NCBI GenBank assembly: GCA_935421135.1
Contig: OW285192.1
Coordinates: 15,105,001-15,169,000, forward strand
Direction of reading: 5' to 3'
DNA: 64,000 nucleotides
Origin: Bugulina stolonifera
Taxonomy: Eukaryota > Bryozoa > Gymnolaemata > Cheilostomatida > Bugulidae
Below the pieces are notes generated by a model. The model did no database searches, was not told the origin of the DNA, and saw only the letters and a list, made by a program, of their open reading frames with translations. This document shows, piece after piece, positions 55,101 through 64,000 of this stretch. The number at the start of each line of letters is the position of its first letter. The stretch's first letter is position 1. The position numbers and the translations under genes are program-made.

Positions 55101-56995
55101 TGGAGCAGGGAAAGATAACTCCTGTATTGTTATCTTCTCCTGGTTTCATGGAGCAGGGAAAGATAACTCCTGTATTGTTATATTACATAAATATTATTTA
55201 TAGCCTGCACACTTTTACATCTAAAGTGAGATATTTTGAGTTAACTTTATTTCACTTATGTTAAATAAAATACATGTAGACAGACAAGAAGTTCCATACT
55301 GTAAACCTATTGATGGAACTTATCATGTTTGAGTATGATGTCAGGCGAAAAGAACGTGAGGAGAGAGAAGAAAAGACGAGACGGAAGAGAGAGCGAGAGA
55401 GAAAGAGGAAGGAGAAGTTGGACGAGAAAAAGAGAGCAGAAGAGGAGAGAGTATTGGCTCTAAATATAGCTAAAGAGGAGAGAAAAATACTGATAGCTCA
55501 ACGTAAACTGGAGAGTATCAGACTCCTGACTGAACTCTTTGACAGGGTGAAGGTAAAATATGAGTTTACTGCTGCAATATTTATGTCATGTAATTCACAA
55601 AATCTCTCTTTTGTGAATTACAAACTCATGGCTTGGTCATGCATGCTAATTTTAGGGCAGATACACTGTGAACTTAGTGTAGCATGCATTATAATCTATG
55701 AAAGGAAAAATGTACTATGGTCCGTCTAGGAATATGGCCCATGTAACAATATGGCCCATGTAACAATATGGTCCATGTAACAATATGGTCCATGTAACAA
55801 TATGGCCCATGTAACAGTATGGTCCATGTAACTTAGTGTAGAGTATTGTCCATGTAATATAGTGTACACTATGGCCCATGTAAAGATATGGCTCGTGTAG
55901 CAATATGGCCCCATGTAACAGAGTGTAACAGCGAGTTGATAGTTATTCACTTCCTCTTGTAGAAGCAAAAAACCGAAGAGGAAGTGGAGAGGAGAGAAAG
56001 AGAATTGGTAGAAGAACAAAAGCGGTTAGCAGAAGAACAAGTCAAACGTGAACAGGAAGCAAAGCGCCGTAAGATTGAGGTAGGATTACTGTGACATGAT
56101 GAACTATTATAGCCCTTGTATGACTGGATGGCTGGTGATTCTTGTGTAATATTGACATCCAACTGTCAGTTCGATCGGAGGAAATGTGGGCGTATGAAAT
56201 ACTGATATGTTCAAACACTGTTTACTTATTGATAGTTTGTTTAGTGTACGATAGTACAGGGACTAGGTAATTGAGAAGCTTTCTTGCTTAAGACTGCAAA
56301 TAGTCACTCTTTATATTGAAATATCTCATTTAGCTCACAGGTATATAATCAGTTACCTGGATATGTCAAAATACATATGTTTTACTGTAGTTTGTGTATT
56401 TACTTAGTGATAACCTTGGATTCATTCATTTATTCAGGAGAAAAAGAGGGAAAGGGAAGAGAACGCTCGCAAAGAAAAGGAGTTAAGAGAGAAAATACTG
56501 GTAGTTATGAAAGAAAAAGAAGAGAGGAGATTGGCTGAGGAGAGAGAAGCTTTACGTCGCAGAATATCTGGTCAGGTGAGACTGAAAAGTGCCGTGGTTA
56601 TGAGTAAATATATGGGGGGTAAGCCGCCGCATAGGTGACACGCCTCCTTCTCTCATACCTAACAATTAGGGAATAACTTTTGTGGCCCTAGACAGAATAT
56701 GCCCAAGTGAACAGCCATATATTTTGTTATTGAAGTGTTTCTATAAAATGTTCAGCTCCTGAAGTTGCTGATGTATTCATGTTTCTTCAAGGAAAATAAA
56801 AAATCAATGAATGGGAATTGAAATTCTGTACAGTGTACATACATGTACATGTTTTTACTGCCGGTTTGTTAAATAAACGTTCTAAAAATTTAAATCAATT
56901 TTTTGATTGTTTAATTTTCATATAATTAATCACTTTCTATTTACATGTAGTTCAACTTGTACAACGCAGATGCCATAAGACCATGCTGTACATAA
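52124..56995 (+). CDS. AKAP17A: A-kinase anchor protein 17A orthologue (splicing-associated RRM protein)
   Basis: Ten plus-strand exons join in phase: 52124-52282, 52814-52955, 53284-53418, 53840-54029, 54405-54600, 54905-55053, 55345-55552, 55963-56079, 56438-56575 and probably 56951-56995 (TAA). They give about 492 aa. Family landmarks are LYLKPIARV, GKSISNWEV, EFIRLEGE, FPSRHDWDSFFRDAKNMNE, PGERPDTVHI-like, PCKWFA, VPILDPYREE, YVQYKEYM, LRGMKLM and FDKTKHL. Then comes a long charged Arg/Glu/Lys coiled coil with ILIAQRKLESIRLLTELF. In vertebrates this protein sits in splicing-factor compartments, binds RNA-processing partners and anchors protein kinase A. The RS-rich tail of the human protein (about 695 aa) is missing. 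The last exon (FNLYNADAIRPCCT) is supported only by a good acceptor and phase, so the C-terminus could be incomplete. Introns hold two minisatellites. Confidence 0.92.
55081..55176. repeat. Two 48-bp tandem copies in an AKAP17A intron
   Basis: The copies begin at 55081 and 55129. Each opens with GTTRTCTTCTCCTGG and closes with GATAACTCCTGTATT, so each unit has inverted ends of the AGTTGTC/GATAACT type. They start 27 bp after the exon donor at 55053. Confidence 0.8.
55734..55905. repeat. 18-bp minisatellite in an AKAP17A intron
   Basis: The unit AATATGGCCCATGTAACA (with GGTCC variants) is repeated about eight to ten times, with decayed copies at the right end. It lies in the intron between exons 7 and 8. 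Confidence 0.85.
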
Positions 56996-59508
56996 CACTA
57001 TTCTGCAAGAGTAAGCTATAAATTTACATTATATACTATTACTGATAATATATTGGTAAACTGAATATAACACTAAAATTCAGGAGTACATTACTGTGCA
57101 GTAGATTACTGTTATAAGTTCTGATGACACATGTTTATAAAACAGTCTCCATAAAAATGATATATTTTGCTGCGAGCTCACGGTTTACCTCTGTTTAAAC
57201 ACCTCAATTTTCTTTTAATAATAGCTTTATTACATCTAGAGGGGTTATTTATGATACTTGCCAAACTTGGAATGAGAAAATAAGTGTAGATACATGTAGA
57301 ATACAGCAGATCAGCAAAGAGTAATGTGGGATTCAAACTCTGGTCAATCACTGAAATATAGTCACTGATAAATAATACCCATATTTTGTGTATCCATGTT
57401 TTGTTTGGTCAGTCTGTAACCCAGGATATGGGAAACTTTAGCTAAGGCCAACTAAGGATAGCAAGTCTAATCAAACATTCATTACTAGCAGAACATAGAT
57501 AAACATGAATAATAGAAACGGTAAATAGCTGGTATTGATTATAATGCTGGTAGTGACTTCATGTCATGCTGCTGCCTACTGTGTAGGCCCATTGCTGCCT
57601 ACTGTGTAGGCCCATTGCTGCCCCTCTCTTCCAGAGGGTACCTGGATCTTGAATCTGCTAAACTTTCTTTAGTGCAGAATCTGCCTTACTTATTGATTAA
57701 TAATATATATCACTCGTGGGATAAAGTTGTCAGCTCATTATTATAAATCATTCATTAAAACAACATCATACAAGTATTGATTTAATAAAGAACAAAGTAG
57801 ACCGATATATTATGGCCAGGCTTCATGATATTATATCCATGTTAAATGTCCCCAAACTCTCATTTCTAATAACAACTTACTAGTGAGTAATGTAAATATT
57901 AGCAAATAAATATTATTTTGAATTCATTTTCTTCTTGCATTGTAAATTAGCCATCGCTGCCTATAAACTAAATACATGTACATGCAATACACTATGTACA
58001 TGTACGTGTTCAGATGTATGCTGGAAAATTGCTGTAGAAGTTATGTAATCAATATTTTAAAATGATTTTAGATAGTTAATTTATCATGTACAATAGAGTA
58101 GACAATGATCATGTAAATGTATAGTATTATATTCTATCGATTATATAGTTCTAAACAAGGCAGCTTGGTGCATAAGGTCATAGACTTGTCTTTCTACAAT
58201 ATACATGTACATGTTGTTCCTGCACTCATTTTAGTACTATGTATCAGTATCACAACTTACTGATCTGAATAATGGAATAGCCTGCCTTAGCTGTAGTCTG
58301 TAAACTTTCGCAATGTGAACATCTTGATATTTACATGTATATTTATTTGTATAAATAATAGTGTATGGTGATTCGTAGCATGCTTTGTAACCCTGATAAA
58401 CTTGTATGAGAGCTAATAGCTGGCCTCAACATAGATGTACATTGTAGATCCCTTCCAAGGCTTTGCTGTAGACCAAGAGATTAACAAGTTAGCCACTGCA
58501 CTGCACCCATTGGCTGTGTTAGTTTTGCAGTTGGAAATTAAATAAAATTTATAAAACTGAGTCAAACCTAAAACTGCAAATGAAAGCTGATACAGATTTA
58601 CAGACAGCTCCATGATGAAACATATTTATCCTGGGAAATAAATTGCAAGTGGTTTAGTTTTGTGTCAGAACACTGTGACCTAACCATATATAACAAACAG
58701 AATAATAAACAAAATAGTATATTGAGCCTATGTTTATCACAGACCTGGAAAAAGTATAACAATGTTGTGAAGTTATCTTTTTATTTCACAAAAAATTTAA
58801 AGCTATAACACTCTGTAGGATTGGCTTAAAAGCCTTTCCACTATTTCTAATAACAACAAGAACAGTAGGATTGGGGTATGGTAACAAGTTTACCAGAATA
58901 ATTCAAATGTAAAAAACAACAATCATCATCTTGTTTTAAAAATCAAAAGTAGGCCTATATTGAAAATTCTATCACAGAACATAAGTTGAGCAAAGGGAAA
59001 ATATTTTATATAGTACAGTATAGCAAGACAAGCAACATGTAACATCTTTAGTTGCAAAGTTATTACAAAAACAACCCCTTGTACATTATCAGCTTGAAAC
59101 AAATATGTGATAAAATCTTAGATAGAACATAGTAGATGATCATATACATAGTAGGCTAAATATAACTGTGCTATTGAGAAATAAAAACTCGCATACCATG
59201 CCTAATATAATAATTTTTATTTGTAGTACATCGCATAAAGTAAAAGCTAACATTTTCAAAATCGCCATTTAGTATAATATGACTGATGTACTTTTGCAAC
59301 AAAGTTATAAATAAAAAATATTTCTGAATTTTAATCACATCTAAATGAACAGTTGGCAAAAGCAGCAGGTATGAACTAATATTGTGTATTTAGAAGTCTT
59401 ATCATCATAAGGTGGTCAAGTTGGTGTCTGTGTGCATCGCTAGTGTATAAAAATGGTGGAAGCATCAAGTCTCCACAAAATTATCTGATGTTAAAAATTG
59501 ATGGCTAC
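56996..59508. other. Intergenic between convergent AKAP17A and the minus-strand gene
   Basis: No gene could be supported. It contains a two-copy 25-bp tandem repeat at 57575-57630 (GCTGCCTACTGTGTAGGCC) and scattered ACATGTACATG palindromes. The 3' UTRs of the two convergent genes should lie here. Confidence 0.5.
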
Positions 59509-62500
59509 CTATTCTACAATGACTGGACCATCTGGTGTTTCCAAAGTGAGTACTTGTTCCAGTTCGCCTATCTCATTACGGCATGTAGAAATAGTGCCCT
59601 TCTGTGATTCACAGTCAAAGTTTATTACAGCTCCTTCAGCATCCTCAGCAAATGAGTCCTTAAGTATCCCAACAACAGATTTGTAAATTCAATAAAGATG
59701 AGATTTAAAGATGGAAGGAAACACAACTCCCTTGTTTATTAAAAGAGAAAGTACATGTACATCGTTGGACAAAGGTGCCAGTCTTCCTACCAGTATTATT
59801 GCTTCTACAAACTGGTAGACTACTCCTGTAGAGAGATACACTTAAAAAGGCAAACAAGCTGTGCGACACAATGTAATTATTGTATCAAATAATTTTAGAA
59901 TTAAAATTTTGAGGAATCTGGACAGGTAGTGCTATAAAGAGTCATGTAATAACATGAATTCTATATTGATTTTATATTTAAAATAGGCTATAGGCCTAAG
60001 TACAACTACATAATATTGATTTTCCCCACTCACAAAAATTTGTGTAGGATATATAATTATAGTGTTAAAACAACACATAATGTTAATGCAGTAGTTCACA
60101 GAAGAGAAAGACTCTTTTGCTCATTTATGGATAATCTTAAAATAACCATGTATATGTATAAGCCTTTGGGATAACCACTCTCAAGTGGGCTGGAAATAAC
60201 AAACGATATATTAGTACATACACACCTCCACCTTTGCTTTCACATCATTCACCCAAATCTCCATAGTGTCTTTCCCTACAAGATTTATATAAAAAACATT
60301 AAAATTAGAGATTAGTCTATTCTATTCCATATAAAACATAAATTACAAGGGAAATTTACCAGGCTAGTAATTTTATACTTTGTTCATACCTATACACATT
60401 ACAGGAAATGCAATTCTCTATGTAAACGTGTTACATTGTTCGATTAAACATCAAATATGTCCAAGGAAATGAAGGTACTTCCTGTCTGTAAATCCATTAT
60501 GAGTTGATCCGATGGTTTGATTGTGTCAAGTGTCAAATACAAGTCATGTAATACTGTCTGTATAAACAAGTCTAATATTTCAATAGTACATAGATTTGGT
60601 AGGTTTACTGTTGCAGCATCACACCAAATTCCGCTTGTGATACAAGTGCATATAATCAGAGTACAGTTTTTGGACAGCGTTTGACCTTGAAATGGAATAT
60701 GCAAGTAGGCCAATACTATAAAGTACATGGGAGATCCTACTGGGCATACAGTGGACATGTATTTGACAAAATAAAATATTTTAGATTAAGTACTTATGAC
60801 AGTCATTATTATTTCTTTTTAAAAAATGTCCAATTCATGAGTTAAACTCTTGTAACATCAAACTGGAGTTGCCCCCTCAATCATAAGTTGAATATTCCTT
60901 TTCAGAGTAGGAATCCAACATTATAATGTAATGTAAGCCGATACACCTCATATAATTACATGCATATATTGTAGTGTGATACTTTTAAAGTAATTTTCAC
61001 TAGTGGAAGATAGATTCATCGTTGCATGTTATGTTTAATTATTGAAGATCGGGGTTTTACACCTACATGTGCCAAGTCTACACCCTGCCATGTTATATAG
61101 TAAATGAAAACAGATGACCTGTATTTTACTTACTAAACGTCAAACTGTGAATGCTCTCTTCTGGGATACCATCAGAGCTTTCGGAAACAACAGACCACTG
61201 CCACATCTTAACATTATTTGCTGAGATTCTCCCAGGACTCGGAACTGTTGGTTGGGGTACAGTTCTTCTACAAGTATGGAAATTACAGTCCTTTAACCAG
61301 GAAAATGTTGTGATCTGTGTAATACCAATTCGATACTGTAAAGTGATTTCACTTTTGTCAAAGGTTCCAAGTAATATTACACTGGAACAATTAACAACAT
61401 TCATAGTAATACACGTAAGCAAGCCGGTCCATAGACAACTGGGAGTTATCTATCCCTAACAGCCTTATCACAAATACTGGTAATGACAATCGTAACACAA
61501 AGTAACTATATAGTATAGTTATTATGATTACCAGCCTTTGCATAACGGTTGTTAGGGGTAAATAACTCTTAGTTTTCCATGAACCTTTCATAGATACTGT
61601 ACCATTATCAGATGTATTGTATGCGAAATAATTAGCTTGCTTCTGCAGGAGAGTTATGCAGTATCATTTCACTAATCAAACAGAATAAAGAGTATTTCTG
61701 TGACAATTTGCCCACGAGGTAATAATTGTTAAATCCTTTTTCACACCCAAATAAACTTCTATAAATTTCTAAATTATTTTAAGAAATTGGGTTAAGAACT
61801 AGGAGATGGGATATCTTTACACAGTCTGGGCTCTTCATAAAAATTCTAGATAAAGAAGCTCTTTCTCCAGGATTTATGATGTTACTCAGCCCACAAACAA
61901 AGAACTAAGGCTATGTGAGCATGTGTAATATTGTAACAAATGGGATATCTGCAGTCCAATTGACAACTACGTATTACAGTCAGCAAACTGCTGCCTAGAG
62001 ATGAATTAATGGTGTAGATTCAGTTGGCTGGTACAATCAATACTCTAGCTATATTTGCTGTCTACTTGTATATATTTAATATCGTAATATAATAGATTTT
62101 AGTTATTAATTCAGTGAGATAAGATATACCCTTATGTTTTAGCTGCATTTGATATCTTTAAATGTTTATTGATTAGTTAGTAAAGTGTGAAATTACACGC
62201 CATCATCATGCATTTACCAACAAGTGTTATGAATAAATATCCCATGACAGTTACCTTTTGGTGTGGTGACACGCTGCCACTGTTACGCATGTCACGATCC
62301 AACATTTTTAAAAAAATTTTTTGTTGTATATGCTACACTTGGTTAATGTTTTAATAATACTTTTAGAGTTGGTGAAATTTCTTTGCCACGATATAATATA
62401 TTGATTGGCAGGCATGCATGACAAAGGGTTATGTTACCTTTGCAACTAGTTTCTGTTGAAATATTGATCACATGTATTGATTGTTTTAAACAAGCAGCTG

Positions 62501-63398
62501 AGCCACCACCTCAACCTATTCACCTCGGCACTACATATCATATAAATGATCATATAGGCTATAAGCATATACACATACTCTGTACTCAGTACATCGTATT
62601 ATTGAATATGGCGTTCATAAACCTTATTCCCATCAGCACATATTAGTAAATACAGCATACACACTTTTAGAGTACATTAAGTCAGTGAGGAGTAAGGCTA
62701 TAGCAATATTTTCCACCCAACATTGACTGCTAATCACTCTCACTGTTTTAATATTAGAATTTTCTATAGATCTCTTTGATGTTTAAGGGGAGAAGGATTT
62801 TGGAAAAATGCGCGAAGGGGACATGGGGGATAGAGGGAACACACAAGTAAGCGTGATGTATACATCATATTGCAGAATTTTCTTAACAAAGCGCTTCCAT
62901 TCTCATCTGAATTTACAATTTTACCTCCTTAAAATAATCACTATTTACAGTTTTTGTCATGTATGCAAAACAGCATTCTTTAGAAATAGTTCATCTGGCC
63001 CCACAGGTACGAGCTTATACTACACTACTTCTCGAGTAGGACTGCAACCTCTCAAGTAGACACATATGGCCGATGATGATATATCAGATATGCTAAGCCA
63101 CCATATTATGCCAGAGAAACACAGATTACATTAGTCCTAGTCTACAACAATCATCACTACTACAAGTTGTTTACCATCATACAATACATTGTACAACATG
63201 CATCATGTATTACTCCGAAACTAGTTGGTATATTACACAGCACATAGTATGGTATCACAGTTGTCAATTAATAAGAACTGATAACTATCATAATTATATC
63301 ACTATTATTAAAACTCACTTTTTGGGTTTGGCAGAACCTTTGGCTCTAGCTGATTTTTTCCTTACTGCACTCTTTGTAGCTGTTAGCATTACAGACAT
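59509..63398 (-). CDS. Uncharacterised 137-aa protein with basic N-terminus
   Basis: Four minus-strand exons join in continuous phase: 63398-63319, 61267-61134, 60275-60226 and 59658-59509 (TAG). They give 137 aa. The N-terminus is strongly basic (ATKSAVRKKSARAKGSAKPK), like a nuclear-localisation or nucleic-acid-binding tail. The middle reads MWQWSVVSESSDGIPEESIH, then KDTMEIWVNDVKAKVED. The acidic C-terminus includes FDCESQKGTISTC and ends ETPDGPVIVE. There is no signal peptide or transmembrane helix. I do not recognise the family. An acceptor AG precedes the first coding exon, so a 5' UTR exon is expected further right. Exon 4 uses the acceptor TACTTAAG, because the frame is closed by a TGA just upstream. 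The 1.9-kb first intron holds no other supported exon. Confidence 0.65.
61442..61574. repeat. Imperfect inverted-repeat element, AGTTATC family
   Basis: GAGTTATCTATCCCTAAC at the left and GTTAGGGGTAAATAACTC at the right are complementary over 18 bp with three mismatches. About 100 bp of non-coding sequence separates them. It lies in the first intron of the minus-strand 137-aa gene. Confidence 0.6.
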
Positions 63399-64000
63399 GG
63401 TTGTCTTTATTTCTTTAACTATCAACCTAAAATGATGATGTATTAATCAGTTGGATACAAAGCTTTCTTCCCTGTAGTGAGAAGTGCAGTGCTATCGTTA
63501 CAAGTCTAACCTACTGTCAGTTTACTTCTAAAACTGTTAATACTCTGTAGAATATATTGTCCAATCATTCACTAGCAAAATAATAAAAATCAATAATAAG
63601 ATAATAATGTATCAGCGGTTGGAACAAATAACTACATCTGTGCATTCGGAAGTTGTCTTCTACCTGTACATGTGGTGCCAAAGCCAGGTACAAATAATAT
63701 TATTTTACCAATTAGTATATATAGGGGAGATAGAGTTTTACATTATGGACCAGCAATAGCTATTGAACTCCACAGCATAATTATATTGTGTAATTGAAAT
63801 GGGTATTTATCGGCTTGCAGGTTTAATAAGCAGTTGTCTGCTCTCAAGAAATGAAAGAAGATAACCTTTTATTGTAACCAATTGTGTCAAAAATAACACC
63901 TACATGTATGTAGTTCGGATGTAACCACCATTACTGGCTAGTATTCCCAGATCATATGCTCATTGTAAATAGATAGCTAGCTACGTGCAGGTGTAGATGG
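63399..64000. other. Upstream flank of the 137-aa gene
   Basis: No coding signal. AGTTGTCTTCT-type sequences at about 63651 and 63832 and GAAGATAACC at about 63857 resemble ends of the dispersed inverted-repeat family. Confidence 0.4.

Noticed and set aside
55715..56019. Minus-strand frames with repeated GPYCYMGHIVTW
   Set aside because: They are produced by translating the 18-bp minisatellite in an AKAP17A intron.
60444..60758. 104-codon minus frame as an exon of the 137-aa gene
   Set aside because: It lies between two exons that join in phase without it. No acceptor at its start gives the required phase, and it ends in a stop codon.

Overview
The window is animal nuclear DNA. Its coding sequence is broken into short exons by GT-AG introns, it is AT-rich, and it carries dispersed SINE, LINE and hAT-type repeats. 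The recognisable genes are metazoan families: TMEM185, AKAP17A, RWDD2, an IAP-type BIR/RING protein and a GT10 fucosyltransferase. Compact genes, many short introns and very frequent ACATGTAC-type palindromes would suit a non-bilaterian such as a sponge. That placement is a guess. All gene models were built by hand: exons were joined only where splice sites were acceptable and reading phase was continuous.

Left part (1-23.2 kb). A complete non-autonomous hAT element lies at 1962-2498. Three genes then run on the minus strand. Transcribed first is a large IAP-like gene (23165 to 14843, ten exons, about 1373 aa) that joins about ten ankyrin repeats to three BIR domains, a UBA-like helical region and a C-terminal RING. 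Downstream of it are two tandem paralogues (about 12775-9383 and 5779-3738) encoding single-pass membrane proteins that share a near-identical seven-cysteine ectodomain exon. An array of inverted CCAAT boxes lies upstream of the first paralogue.

Middle part (23.2-41.3 kb). A gene-poor stretch of about 6 kb holds tandem and transposon-like debris. Then comes RWDD2 on the minus strand (33516-29247, seven exons), with a MITE-like element and a perfect 20-bp hairpin in one intron. LINE and LTR-like debris follows, then TMEM185 on the plus strand (37758-41317, seven exons). Both RWDD2 and TMEM185 carry a minisatellite that overlaps a splice junction and copies the splice site. In TMEM185 the repeat is 36 bp, has no stop codon and is in frame.

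Right part (41.3-64 kb). On the plus strand: an intronless alpha-1,3-fucosyltransferase (43342-44730), a small cysteine-rich type I membrane protein (45464-46833), a two-exon immunoglobulin-type receptor (47799-49671), a dead LINE on the minus strand, and AKAP17A (52124 to about 56995). On the minus strand is an unrecognised 137-aa protein (63398-59509). Several short inverted repeats with AGTTGTC/AGTTATC ends are scattered through introns and gene flanks.

The genes do not form a pathway. The one suggestive neighbourhood is the ankyrin-BIR-RING gene next to two receptor-like paralogues on the same strand. The most notable items are that domain architecture and the splice-acceptor ladder in TMEM185.
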